Shown here piece after piece: positions 41,749 through 50,374 of a DNA stretch of 64,000 bases (position 1 is the first letter of the stretch; each line of letters opens with the position of its first letter). The notes beneath the pieces are model-generated. The model saw nothing but the letters and a program-made list of their open reading frames with translations. It was not told the origin of the DNA and ran no database searches. The stretch is from assembly GCF_042643145.1 (NCBI RefSeq), contig NZ_JBHRSA010000046.1, positions 124,001 to 188,000 of the forward strand. Reading direction: 5' to 3'. A program made the translations under genes and the position numbers. This stretch comes from Virgibacillus_O xinjiangensis (GTDB lineage: Bacteria > Bacillota > Bacilli > Bacillales > Amphibacillaceae).

Positions 41749-41896
41749 CGTATTGAACAAAGTTAAATCTACCATAGCTGTGTATGGATGTCAAAGTCTA
41801 AAATAAAATATGTGAGAACCAGTGCCAGAAGCGCAATTACATGCACTATTTATTATATGGGCATTTGACATTTAATTTCTACGCGTTAACATTAAG

Positions 41897-41916
41897 TTTG
41901 TTAAGAAAAAATTTAA
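41897..41916. promoter_or_regulatory. Candidate GbsR operator, gbsR-proximal copy
   Basis: An identical 20-bp copy in the same orientation, 168 bp from the first, just upstream of gbsR. It implies autoregulation plus control of gbsA. Confidence 0.65.
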
Positions 41917-41950
41917 TTAATTGGACAATAGAAAAAGGAGAGGTGGCTCA

Positions 41951-42508
41951 TTGGATAATAAAAATGATCATCACGCGAAGGAAAAGATGGAGCATGCCAA
42001 AGACCAGGTGATTGGTGCCATTTCTGAAACAATGGATCTATATGGAGTGACACCATCTGCTGGCAAATTATACGCTACCATGTATTTCAAGGAACAATTG
42101 ACCCTCGATGAAATGAGGGAAGAACTGGGTATGACCAAGGCAAGTATGAGTACAAGTGTCCGCAAGCTTCAGGAAATTGAAATGGTGAAGAAGAAATTCA
42201 TGCGCGGCTCCAGAAAGCATACATATGTGGCGGAGAAAGACTTCTTCCATTCCTTCATGGCCTTTTATTGTCAGATGTGGGATAGAGAAGTGAAAATGAA
42301 TATGGAAGCCATCAAAGAAGCTGAAGTTCATTTGAACGAAATCCAAGAGGATGAGACCATTTCGGAGGAACTTCGGGAAGAAGCAAGAGAACATTATAAC
42401 CTGCTAGATAAATCCAAGGTCTACTACCGTTGGCTGGAAAGACTGACGGCAAGCATCCGCTCCGAGGAAATCTTCGAGTTTTTGCCAAAGGAAACAACAG
42501 AAGAGTAA
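41951..42508 (+). CDS. gbsR: Choline-sensing transcriptional repressor GbsR
   Basis: A 185-residue MarR-like regulator matching GbsR: KDQVIGAISETMDLYGVTPSAGKL, the winged helix MTKASMSTSVRKLQEIEMVKKKF and a C-terminal helical part with MWDREVKMNMEAI and YYRWLERLTASI. In B. subtilis GbsR represses gbsAB and opuB until choline binds. The start is TTG at 41951 with AAAGGAGAGG upstream. It is divergent from gbsA and 54 bp upstream of a betaine-type binding-protein gene, which may be in its operon. Confidence 0.93.
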   Translation: MDNKNDHHAKEKMEHAKDQVIGAISETMDLYGVTPSAGKLYATMYFKEQLTLDEMREELGMTKASMSTSVRKLQEIEMVKKKFMRGSRKHTYVAEKDFFHSFMAFYCQMWDREVKMNMEAIKEAEVHLNEIQEDETISEELREEAREHYNLLDKSKVYYRWLERLTASIRSEEIFEFLPKETTEE

Positions 42509-42562
42509 ATCGCGAAGAACAGCAGGATTAATCAAAAATCGACGAGAGGTGAAGCTGAATTT

Positions 42563-43453
42563 ATGAGGAATTTTAAGTGGGGAGTTCTAATTGTAACAAT
42601 AAGTGTATTGATGACGCTGACCGCATGTGGAGATTCGGGTAAAGACAGTGCTTCTACGGCAGCATCGGATGAAGAAGCAAATGTGATTGATATGGGCCAG
42701 ATCAGCTGGGCTGAAAACATTGCTGTCACCAATATGTGGAAGGTGATTTTGGAAGATGAGGGATATCAAGTTAATTTCCATCTGCTTGATATGGGCACGC
42801 AAATGGCAGCATTGTCTAATAATGAGCTGGACATAAACCTGGAGGTATGGCTTCCAGTACAGGATGCAGCTTATTTAGATCAATATCAGGATGAAGTAAA
42901 CTTTTCAGAAGAAGTTTGGTATGAGCATGCAAAAGTAGGTCTAGTGGTACCGGAGTATCTGGAAGACATAAACAGTATAGAAGACCTGAATGAAAACCGA
43001 GCATTATTCGATGGGGAAATTACCGGATTCGACCCAGGTGCGGGTACCATGGATGTCACCGAAGACCTGATTGCTGAATATGGGTTGGAATTTGAATTGC
43101 TTCCAAGCTCTGAACCTGCAATGATTACGGAAATTGAAGAAGCTGTTGCAGAGAAAGAGGCAATTGTGGCCCCATTATGGAGCCCTCACCGAGTATTCGC
43201 TGAAATGGATCTGAAGTATTTGGAAGATCCAAAAAATGTTTATGGGGAAACGGAAAAAATACATCATGCAACAAGGCAAGGATTTTCAGAGGAATTTCCT
43301 GAGGTTTCCCAATGGATAAAAAATTGGAAAATGGAAGATGAACAGATCAGTGAATTGATGAGCTATGTGTCAGAGGCCGAAGAACCGAGCATAGGCGCTG
43401 AAAAGTGGGTAGAGGAAAATCAGGACCTCATCAATGAATGGTTGAATGGATAA
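42563..43453 (+). CDS. Glycine betaine/choline-type ABC substrate-binding lipoprotein
   Basis: A 296-residue lipoprotein of the OpuAC/ProX type. Signal peptide and lipobox LMTLTACGD (Cys22), then a Ser/Ala linker, and a type II binding fold with aromatic residues for quaternary ammonium caging in ISWAENIAVTNMWK, NLEVWLPVQDAAY, EVWYEHAKVG and APLWSPHRVF. It follows gbsR and is probably co-transcribed. No ATPase or permease gene is linked, so it must feed a transporter encoded elsewhere or act as a sensor. Ligand (betaine, choline or other) is not decided. Confidence 0.9.
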   Translation: MRNFKWGVLIVTISVLMTLTACGDSGKDSASTAASDEEANVIDMGQISWAENIAVTNMWKVILEDEGYQVNFHLLDMGTQMAALSNNELDINLEVWLPVQDAAYLDQYQDEVNFSEEVWYEHAKVGLVVPEYLEDINSIEDLNENRALFDGEITGFDPGAGTMDVTEDLIAEYGLEFELLPSSEPAMITEIEEAVAEKEAIVAPLWSPHRVFAEMDLKYLEDPKNVYGETEKIHHATRQGFSEEFPEVSQWIKNWKMEDEQISELMSYVSEAEEPSIGAEKWVEENQDLINEWLNG

Positions 43454-43483
43454 CAAAACGTTGAAAACGATGGAATATCATAA

Positions 43484-43524
43484 AGAGAAGCACCTGAAAG
43501 ATCCAATCTTCCAGGTGCTTCTCT
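43484..43524. terminator. Bidirectional terminator
   Basis: A perfect 13-bp stem (43484-43496 with 43512-43524) between the convergent binding-protein and trpB genes. Confidence 0.85.
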
Positions 43525-43562
43525 AATTAGTTGCAAGATAGAGCTTGTTTTCTTTGAAAAAG

Positions 43563-44732
43563 CTACTTTTTAAGCATTTCAAAGACTTGGTCGACATCTT
43601 TATCTCCCCGGCCGGAGAGGTTGACAATGATTGATTCATCTTGTGACAGCTCTTTAGCCAACTTCATGGCATGGGCTACAGCATGCGAGCTTTCCAATGC
43701 AGGGATGATACCCTCCACTTTGGATAGTTCCTGGAACGCTTCGAGCGCCTCCTGCCCACTAGCTGTTACATATTCGCCACGTCCGCTCATTTTCAAGTGG
43801 CTATGCTCTGGTCCAACCCCGGGGTAATCGAGCCCGGCAGCGATCGAATAGGTGGGTTCTGGTTCACCATTTTCATCCAGCAGTGTCAAAGATTTATAGC
43901 CGTGCAGAACGGCAGGCACTCCCTTAGAAATGGTTGCTGCCTCTTCCGGTTCCACTCCGATCAGCCTTACTTGGTCCTCCTCGATATAATTGGCAAATGC
44001 CCCAATGGCATTGCTCCCTCCGCCGGTACAAGCAATTACTGCAGCAGGAAGCTTTCCTTCCTTATCAAGAATTTGACGTTTGGATTCCTGGCTGATCACT
44101 GCCTGGAAGTGTTTGACGATACTAGGGTATGGATGGGGTCCAACTGCTGAACCAATTAAATAGAAGGTGCTTTCAGAATTAGCAACAAGATCTTCCAATG
44201 CTGCATCCACAGCATCCTTCAGCCTTCCCTGCCCCTTGTCGACAGCGACCACTTCGGCTCCAAGGAGCTCCATACGGAAGACATTGAGTTTCTGCCTTTC
44301 GGTGTCGACTTTTCCCATATATATGCTGCACGGGAGGCCGAACATAGCAGCAGCTGTAGCTGTAGCCACACCGTGCTGGCCTGCTCCGGTCTCAGCAATG
44401 ATGCGGGAAGCCCCCATGCGTTTTGCCAGCAGAATCTGCCCAATGACATTGTTGATTTTATGGGCGCCTGTATGATTGAGATCCTCACGCTTCAGATAGA
44501 TTTTCGCTCCTCCGACTTTCTCTGTCAGATTTTGGGCGTATGTCAAAGGATTTTCTCTTCCGACATATTCTTTTAAGTAATAATCATAGTCTTTCAAAAA
44601 ATCAGGGTCATTCTTATAAGTTTCAAAGGCTTCTGCAATTTCATCCAATACCTTTTTTAAGTCATCCGGAATATAGCTTCCGCCAAACTCACCGAACATC
44701 CCATTCTCTACTGTACTCTTTTCTATACTCAT
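43563..44732 (-). CDS. trpB: Tryptophan synthase beta chain
   Basis: A 389-residue TrpB of the standard (TrpB1) subgroup. PLP-binding Lys is in LNHTGAHKINNV, the active-site Glu in AETGAGQHGVATA, and the phosphate-binding CTGGGSNAIG is intact. The enzyme condenses indole with serine, normally with TrpA. Here trpB is alone: no trpA, trpC or trpD is adjacent, which is unusual for Bacillaceae, where it belongs to the trp operon. It may be an extra copy for indole salvage or serine deamination. No TRAP-type (GAG/UAG repeat) leader or T-box was seen upstream. Confidence 0.93.
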   Translation of the reverse strand: MSIEKSTVENGMFGEFGGSYIPDDLKKVLDEIAEAFETYKNDPDFLKDYDYYLKEYVGRENPLTYAQNLTEKVGGAKIYLKREDLNHTGAHKINNVIGQILLAKRMGASRIIAETGAGQHGVATATAAAMFGLPCSIYMGKVDTERQKLNVFRMELLGAEVVAVDKGQGRLKDAVDAALEDLVANSESTFYLIGSAVGPHPYPSIVKHFQAVISQESKRQILDKEGKLPAAVIACTGGGSNAIGAFANYIEEDQVRLIGVEPEEAATISKGVPAVLHGYKSLTLLDENGEPEPTYSIAAGLDYPGVGPEHSHLKMSGRGEYVTASGQEALEAFQELSKVEGIIPALESSHAVAHAMKLAKELSQDESIIVNLSGRGDKDVDQVFEMLKK

Positions 44733-44907
44733 CTCTCATTCTCTCCTCTATCTTGAATTGAACTCTAGCCTCTATTCTATTTTGTTTTATTCTAACATGT
44801 GGTCTCAGATTATCAATAGATATGGCGAGGAACATCTGCTCATTTGCTGTATATAATATGATTAACCTTAGTGGTTTAATATGCTTTAATAAGTGGAGTT
44901 GATGACG

Positions 44908-45543
44908 ATGGGCAGGGAATTCATCGGGATATTTGAGGATTGGGCAGAAGACTATGATAGGAGTGTGTATGGGGGAGATTCCCAATATGCTGCTGTCTTT
45001 CACAAATATGAATACATTTTAAGGGAAGTGGCAGATCGGGTAAAAGGTAATGTCCTGGAGTTTGGGACAGGAACAGGGAATCTCTCTAAAAAAATATTGG
45101 ATGCTGGTCATGAGGTGGTGGGAATCGAACCTTCCAGCAGCATGAGGAAACTGGCGGCGAGGAAGCTTCCGGAACTAATGGTGCTGGATGGCGACTTTCT
45201 TCACTTCCCGGAGATCCATGAACAGATCGATACCATTGCCAGCAGTTATGCCTTCCACCATTTGACTCAGGACGAGAAGGAGAAAGCTGTCCGCCAATTC
45301 TGGAGGATACTGGCGCCAAATGGGAAAGTGGTAATCGCGGACACCATGTTTGTATCAGATGGGGCACATGAACAGGCCATAGAAAAAGCTAGAAAACAAG
45401 GGTTTCTGGAGCTGGCGAGTGATCTGGAGAGGGAATATTATCCGCTTACAGGGCAAATGGAAGAATTATTTGCGACAAATGGCTGGCAGGTGCGCCTTCA
45501 TCGTATGAATGACTTTGTATGGCTACTGGAAGCAGAAAAATGA
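44908..45543 (+). CDS. yrrT: AdoMet-dependent methyltransferase YrrT
   Basis: A 211-residue class I methyltransferase with motif I VLEFGTGTGNLSKKIL, acidic loop VVGIEPSSSM and LAPNGKVVIADTMF. The start MGREFIGIFEDWAEDYD and its position before mccA and mccB identify it as YrrT of the B. subtilis yrrT-mtnN-mccA-mccB methionine-to-cysteine operon, where a methyltransferase generates S-adenosylhomocysteine. Here mtnN, the SAH nucleosidase, is missing from the operon. ATG at 44908 is 9 nt from GTGGAG. Its methyl acceptor is unknown. Confidence 0.88.
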   Translation: MGREFIGIFEDWAEDYDRSVYGGDSQYAAVFHKYEYILREVADRVKGNVLEFGTGTGNLSKKILDAGHEVVGIEPSSSMRKLAARKLPELMVLDGDFLHFPEIHEQIDTIASSYAFHHLTQDEKEKAVRQFWRILAPNGKVVIADTMFVSDGAHEQAIEKARKQGFLELASDLEREYYPLTGQMEELFATNGWQVRLHRMNDFVWLLEAEK

Positions 45544-45595
45544 AGGAATTCCGGTCAGACGGATACTCATAACCTGGCAAAGGGAGAGAGAGGAA

Positions 45596-46534
45596 ATGGC
45601 AGTACTTCGTTCTGTTCATGAACTTATAGGTGAAACGCCTTTAGTGGAAATAACCCATTTTCCACTACCCAAGGGTGTTCGGCTATTGGCAAAATTAGAA
45701 GGGTTCAACCCTGGGGGTAGTGTGAAAGACCGATTGGGCAGGAAATTGATGGAGGAGGCATTCAATGCAGGGAGGCTTCGGCGGGGCGGGACAATCATTG
45801 AGCCTACAGCCGGTAACACGGGGATCGGCCTTGCTCTTGCTGGCCTTCAGAAGGATATTCGGATTATTTTTTGTGTACCTGAGCAGTTCAGCATGGAGAA
45901 ACAGTCGATCATGGAGGCATTGGGTGCGGAGATTGTGCATACCCCGCAGGAAGAAGGGATGAAGGGTGCCATCCGTCGAACAGAAGAGCTTTTGGAAGAG
46001 ATTCCCGGAAGTTGCTCCTTTCGGCAGTTTTCCAATACGGCTAACCCTTTGGCCTACTATGAAACAATAGGTCCAGAGATTTGGGGAGACTTGGAAGGAG
46101 CAGTTGATGTCTTCGTTGCCGGTGCGGGTACCGGTGGGACCTTTATGGGTACTGCCAGGTATCTCAAAGAAAGGAATCCGAATATCCGGACATCCATCGT
46201 GGAGCCTGAGGGTTCGATTATCGGCGGAGGAAAACCCGGTCCACATCTGACTGAGGGGATCGGTATGGAGTTTCTCCCTGACTTTATGGACAGAAAGCTG
46301 ATGGATGCTGTCCATACTGTCGCGGATGCAGATGCCTTTCGGATGGTGAGGGAGCTTGCTCGAAAGGAAGGACTGCTGGTGGGGAGCTCTTCCGGCGCAG
46401 CCATGTATGCCTCTCTCAAAGAAGCCGAGCATGCGCCAGCCGGCTCGACTGTGGTAACTATATTTCCAGATGGTAGTGACCGTTATTTAAGCAAGAGAAT
46501 TTATCAGGATAAATGGGAGGAGACAGCTAAGTGA
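45596..46534 (+). CDS. mccA: Cystathionine beta-synthase / O-acetylserine thiol-lyase (MccA)
   Basis: A 312-residue fold-type II PLP enzyme. The PLP Lys is in NPGGSVKDRLGRKL, with PTAGNTGIGLAL and the phosphate cup AGAGTGGTFMG. In B. subtilis MccA makes cystathionine from homocysteine and serine or O-acetylserine in the reverse transsulfuration route from methionine to cysteine. The frame extends upstream, but ATG at 45596 has GAGAGAGGA before it. It ends overlapping the GTG of mccB by 4 bp (GTGA). Context with yrrT and mccB makes the assignment over plain CysK firm. Confidence 0.93.
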   Translation: MAVLRSVHELIGETPLVEITHFPLPKGVRLLAKLEGFNPGGSVKDRLGRKLMEEAFNAGRLRRGGTIIEPTAGNTGIGLALAGLQKDIRIIFCVPEQFSMEKQSIMEALGAEIVHTPQEEGMKGAIRRTEELLEEIPGSCSFRQFSNTANPLAYYETIGPEIWGDLEGAVDVFVAGAGTGGTFMGTARYLKERNPNIRTSIVEPEGSIIGGGKPGPHLTEGIGMEFLPDFMDRKLMDAVHTVADADAFRMVRELARKEGLLVGSSSGAAMYASLKEAEHAPAGSTVVTIFPDGSDRYLSKRIYQDKWEETAK

Positions 46535-47664
46535 GGGACAAAACAAAAATGATTCATGGAGGGATCAGTAAGGATGAACGGACGGGTGCTGTGTCGATAC
46601 CCATCTATCAAGTCAGCACCTTTGAACAGGAAAGTGCTGGTCAACATAGAGGCTATGAATATTCTCGGACCGGAAATCCGACAAGGCATGCATTAGAACG
46701 ATTGATTGCTGATTTAGAGAGTGGGGAAGACGGGTTTGCCTTCGCATCAGGGATGGCGGCTATTACGACCGTCATGATGCTGATGGACGCAGGAGATCAT
46801 ATCTTGTTGACGGATGATGTTTACGGTGGCTCCTACCGGTTGATGAGCAAGGTGTTGAACCGCTTCCGCCTGCATCACAGCTTTGTCGATACGAGCATGC
46901 CGAGCGAGGTGGAAAAGGCTATCACGAAAGATACCAAGGCCTTGTTTATTGAGACCCCAACGAACCCGTTGTTGAAGATCACGGATATTGAACAAATGGC
47001 CCGGATTGCCAAGAAACATGGTTTACTGTTGATTGTAGATAATACATTTGCCAGTCCATACTGGCAAAGGCCATTGGAGTTGGGAGCGGATATTGTGCTG
47101 CATAGTGCGACCAAATATATTGGCGGGCATAGTGATGTAGTAGCGGGCCTTGTTGTCGTAAAGGACAGCGGAATCGCTGAAAAGCTCCATTTCATACAGA
47201 ATTCAACTGGAGGTATCCTTGGACCACAGGATGCATGGCTGTTGATGCGGGGAATGAAAACCCTGGCTTTGCGAATGGAGGCTATTGAGAACAACAGCAC
47301 CAGGATTGCAGACTATCTCGAAGAACATCCAAAGGTTTCTGCTGTCCATTATCCCGGATTGAAGAGCCATCCCGGGCACAATACGGCTAAGGGGCAGGCC
47401 TCCGGCTATGGCGGAATGCTGTCATTCGATGTTGGTACAGAAGAAGCGGCAGACAGACTGATTTCCAAGTTGAACTACTTTACTCTTGCAGAAAGTCTCG
47501 GTGCCGTGGAAAGCTTGGTATCGGTTCCTGCAAAGATGACCCATGCGTCCATTCCTGCAGCAAGAAGGAGAGAACTAGGCATCACAGATGGCCTCATCCG
47601 TCTCTCTGTCGGCATAGAGGATGGAGACGATCTTATTGAAGATCTTGCACAGGCTTTGGAGTAG
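46531..47664 (+). CDS. mccB: Cystathionine gamma-lyase / homocysteine gamma-lyase (MccB)
   Basis: A 377-residue Cys/Met-metabolism PLP enzyme. It has YEYSRTGNPTRHALE, PLP Lys in VLHSATKYIGGHSDVVAG, and SLGAVESLVSVPAKMTHAS. MccB splits cystathionine into cysteine, 2-oxobutyrate and ammonia and can release H2S from homocysteine. GTG start overlaps the mccA stop, with GGAGGAG upstream, so translation is coupled. A terminator follows directly, closing the yrrT-mccA-mccB operon. Confidence 0.95.
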   Translation: MRDKTKMIHGGISKDERTGAVSIPIYQVSTFEQESAGQHRGYEYSRTGNPTRHALERLIADLESGEDGFAFASGMAAITTVMMLMDAGDHILLTDDVYGGSYRLMSKVLNRFRLHHSFVDTSMPSEVEKAITKDTKALFIETPTNPLLKITDIEQMARIAKKHGLLLIVDNTFASPYWQRPLELGADIVLHSATKYIGGHSDVVAGLVVVKDSGIAEKLHFIQNSTGGILGPQDAWLLMRGMKTLALRMEAIENNSTRIADYLEEHPKVSAVHYPGLKSHPGHNTAKGQASGYGGMLSFDVGTEEAADRLISKLNYFTLAESLGAVESLVSVPAKMTHASIPAARRRELGITDGLIRLSVGIEDGDDLIEDLAQALE

Positions 47665-47666
47665 AG

Positions 47667-47693
47667 AAGGCAGCGTTTCCCGCTGCCTTTTCT
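47667..47693 (+). terminator. yrrT-mccAB terminator
   Basis: AAGGCAGCG/CGCTGCCTT stem (47667-47675 with 47681-47689) followed by TTTCT. Confidence 0.82.
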
Positions 47694-47837
47694 ATTTGAT
47701 TTTAAAGAAATAGCGGTGATAGGTAGTAGAAAAATTGACTGTAAAAAGAGGAAATTGGCTAAGCCGTAAAGAAGTAAATTAGCAGAACCAAGATAAAGGC
47801 GTCAAAGGATGGCCGTACTTATCGGGGAGGAGAAACA

Positions 47838-48326
47838 ATGATGGAACAACTGCTATTCGATCATATGGAAAAAGTTCGGAAAATCACCCTTCAATCCATA
47901 TCCCGCATACCAGAAGAGGCAGCAGATCATATTCCAGAAGGTTTTCGCAACAATATCCGTTGGAATTTTGGGCACATTGCTTTTATTCAAGAAAAGCTTG
48001 CATATGGGGTGCTTGGAGAGGAAACGAAAATACCCGACAGATTTGCCGGATTTTTTGCCCCTGGCACCAGCCCTTCCGACTGGGAAGGAAAGCCACCGTC
48101 CTTGGAAGAAATAGAACAGGTGCTTACGGAACAATTGGAACGGATCAAAGGTACACACCATGGGCGGGTGGAGGATGAACTTCCAGAGCCATTCACAAAT
48201 TCAGCAGGGATTACGTTCTCTACAGCAGGGGAAACGTTGATGTTCAACTCCTTCCATGAAGGGATGCATTTAGAGGCAGTCAAGCAGATATACAGGCAAT
48301 GGAAGCTGCAATCACAGAGGAAATAG
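47838..48326 (+). CDS. DinB-like four-helix-bundle protein
   Basis: A 162-residue DinB_2/YfiT-like protein. The metal-type histidines are in IRWNFGHIAFIQEKL (His about 48) and FHEGMHLEAVKQIYRQW (two His about 138 and 142), in the usual N-terminal and C-terminal helices. Family members are metalloenzymes, some being bacillithiol-dependent transferases (BstA) or glutathione/mycothiol S-transferases. A BstA-like role is possible in a bacillithiol-producing Bacillaceae, but not shown. Two adjacent ATGs exist; GGGGAGGAG fits either. Confidence 0.85.
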   Translation: MMEQLLFDHMEKVRKITLQSISRIPEEAADHIPEGFRNNIRWNFGHIAFIQEKLAYGVLGEETKIPDRFAGFFAPGTSPSDWEGKPPSLEEIEQVLTEQLERIKGTHHGRVEDELPEPFTNSAGITFSTAGETLMFNSFHEGMHLEAVKQIYRQWKLQSQRK

Positions 48327-48390
48327 GCCATATAATCCCCCGGATTTATATGCGTGTTGTCAGGGGTCTTACTGTTTCCGCCGCTTTAAC

Positions 48391-48423
48391 AAAAATCGTC
48401 CCCCGTTGTATTGCCCGGGGGAC
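48391..48423 (-). terminator. hsp20 terminator
   Basis: GTCCCCCG/CGGGGGAC stem (48398-48405 with 48416-48423), with GATTTTTG on the minus strand, just beyond the Hsp20 stop. Confidence 0.82.
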
Positions 48424-48429
48424 CTGTAT

Positions 48430-48873
48430 CTATTCAATGTCGATTTGTTTATGGGCCGGTTTGCCCGGTGTCTTCTTCGGAACTTCCACATACAGCATAC
48501 CATCTTCCAATTTGGCGGCAATGCCGTCCTCCTTCATATTACTGATGGGGAATTGCCGTATAAACTCGCCATACTGTCTTTCTTGCCGGAGAATTTTTGT
48601 CCCTTCATCGTATGCTTCTTTCTCTGACTGTCTTACCGCCCTGATGGTAAGGTTGTCACTGCCTGCTTCAATGGTTATATCCTCTTTGGAAAAGCCGGGA
48701 AGCTCCGCTTGGATATGATAGGCAGCCCTTGTTTCCTTTATGTCCACCCGAAACGAGCTGAATTTACCGTGCAATGGTGAGAAAACGTCATGCTCGAATA
48801 CGTCTTTCAGTGACTTGGTGAGGCTCTGGAAAAGGTCCTCCCCCTTTTTGCGGTATGGTCTGAAATCAGACAT
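48430..48873 (-). CDS. Hsp20/alpha-crystallin family small heat-shock protein
   Basis: A 147-residue small heat-shock protein. The alpha-crystallin domain spans about 40-130: FRVDIKETRAAYHIQAELPGF, SKEDITIEAGSDNLTIRA, and the terminal AKLEDGMLYVEVPKK, with a basic C-terminal extension. Such ATP-independent holdases oligomerise and protect proteins in heat or desiccation; in Bacillus, relatives are YocM, YdfT and the coat protein CotP. No CIRCE or sigma-B site was recognised upstream. GAAGGGGG precedes ATG. Confidence 0.9.
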   Translation of the reverse strand: MSDFRPYRKKGEDLFQSLTKSLKDVFEHDVFSPLHGKFSSFRVDIKETRAAYHIQAELPGFSKEDITIEAGSDNLTIRAVRQSEKEAYDEGTKILRQERQYGEFIRQFPISNMKEDGIAAKLEDGMLYVEVPKKTPGKPAHKQIDIE

Positions 48874-49064
48874 TTGGATCCCCCTTCACCTAATTAAGAT
48901 TACTCCATCTTTATTCTATGCGCGGGAATTGGCATTTGACCTTATGATTTAAGAGATGGGATGAACAGGGTTTTAATGAATGTTATTTTCAATTCAGAGG
49001 GGGAAAGGAATATAAGCTATGAAGAATTCCTGCCAGTCGACGAGTGTGATAGAGGAGGGTTGTT

Positions 49065-49625
49065 ATGGAAGTGAAGATCAATGAAAATAGGCTGGTTCTT
49101 ATGACAGGCGATATTACGGAACAGAGTACGGATGCTATTGTCAATGCAGCAAATGGTTCTCTTCTCGGTGGAGGAGGAGTAGATGGGGCCATCCACCGTG
49201 CTGCCGGAAAAGGATTGTTGGAGGCATGCAAGAAAATACGCAGCGATCGGTTGGATGGTAACCATCTGCCAACCGGGGAGGCAGTCATGACGGATGGGTA
49301 TCACCTGCCTGCTCGGCATGTCATCCATACGGTCGGTCCGATCTGGAGAAAGGGTGAGGATCACCAAGAGGAAATGCTTGCCAACTGTTACAGCAATTCC
49401 CTGAGGTTAGCTGATGACGAAGGCTTGTCCAGTATATCCTTTCCATCCATTTCCACTGGAGTGTATGGGTATCCTGTAGAAGAAGCATCCATTGTCGCGA
49501 TCCGCACGTTGGTGGCTTATTTGGGACAATGTTCATTTGGAGAAGTGAGGATGGTCTTGTTCTCTAAGGGGGACTGCCAGGTCTATGAACATGTTGTCAA
49601 TCAGATGAAGAAAGAGTTGGGGTGA
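49065..49625 (+). CDS. Macrodomain protein, O-acetyl-ADP-ribose deacetylase (YmdB-like)
   Basis: A 186-residue stand-alone macrodomain: LMTGDITEQSTDAIVNAANGSLLGGGGVDGAIH, catalytic-loop region AGKGLLEACKKI, HVIHTVGPIW, SFPSISTGVYGYPVEEAS. This is the MacroD/YmdB class, which removes acetyl from O-acetyl-ADP-ribose (the sirtuin product) and mono-ADP-ribose from proteins. The genome also encodes a sirtuin in this window. GAGGAGGG precedes ATG. Monocistronic. Confidence 0.94.
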   Translation: MEVKINENRLVLMTGDITEQSTDAIVNAANGSLLGGGGVDGAIHRAAGKGLLEACKKIRSDRLDGNHLPTGEAVMTDGYHLPARHVIHTVGPIWRKGEDHQEEMLANCYSNSLRLADDEGLSSISFPSISTGVYGYPVEEASIVAIRTLVAYLGQCSFGEVRMVLFSKGDCQVYEHVVNQMKKELG

Positions 49626-49800
49626 CGTTTCACGTGGAACGGGAAGCTGCAAAGAACCTTTTTCCTTCCAAATTATTCATCTTTATTATAAATCTGCTAG
49701 AATTGAAAGGATATTTCTTCCCTTCCCTCGAAACAATATATTGAAAGATTCCTACAGGGTGTATTATCATGGAGACAATCTATCAGTGGAGGTTGTTGTT

Positions 49801-50139
49801 ATGCAGGCAGTTGATATATGGGAGAAGATCAATGAGCGGGATTTCGAATTTGAGATCCACACGGTTCCAAAAAACCATCAGTCGCCCCTCTGGTTTGCCG
49901 TGCGTCCGACAGAGGATTGTCTGCTGGTAAAGCCGGCGACCTTCCGGAAGCCAAGTGTGAGTATATCTAAGGAAAGAAAGATCAATTACAAGGAATTTGA
50001 ACGTGTTTTTGCCTTCTATCACCGCTGGCAAAGCGGGGAACCCGGGGTGAGGAAAGAGGCGTCCTATGTCTCTAAGAACACCGCCTATATATTTGCATTG
50101 ATTGCCAGGTTTGAAAAACTGTTGGCAGAAAAAGTATAA
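49801..50139 (+). CDS. Hypothetical protein, 112 residues
   Basis: Not recognised. ATG at 49801 follows GGAGG at 8 nt; the in-frame TTG at 49741 lacks such a site. The product begins MQAVDIWEKINERDFEFEIHTV, then PKNHQSPLWFAVRPTEDCLLVKPA, FRKPSVSISKERKINYKEFERVF and ends with a helix KNTAYIFALIARFEKLL. The pattern suggests an alpha+beta domain and no membrane segment. A terminator follows immediately. Confidence 0.7.
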   Translation: MQAVDIWEKINERDFEFEIHTVPKNHQSPLWFAVRPTEDCLLVKPATFRKPSVSISKERKINYKEFERVFAFYHRWQSGEPGVRKEASYVSKNTAYIFALIARFEKLLAEKV

Positions 50140-50140
50140 A

Positions 50141-50176
50141 AGCAATTGCATCCTGGTGCGATTGCTCTTTTTTTAT
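50141..50176 (+). terminator. Intrinsic terminator
   Basis: AGCAATTGCA/TGCGATTGCT stem (50141-50150 with 50157-50166, one mismatch) followed by seven Ts. The next ~200 bp up to 50360 show no gene I can support. Confidence 0.88.
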
Positions 50177-50374
50177 AGGAACAGGAAAGTGAAAGCAAGC
50201 AAAGCCTTAGGCACGGCCAGTACAGGATTCAGCATGTTTTTTCTCACCCACGCAAGATTGGTGCCGAAATCATCTGTAGGCTTTGATTTCAAAAAGGCCA
50301 ATTCAAAGTTGCGTTTATTTTTCTCTGGAGTAAGGAAGACTACTACAAAAGGGATATTAAAAGGAGTGTTCCGC

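Noticed and set aside
44733..44907. CymR-type or S-box control of yrrT-mccAB
   Set aside because: Only a short imperfect dyad (AACC/GGTT) is present; neither the CymR consensus nor an S-box core is found.
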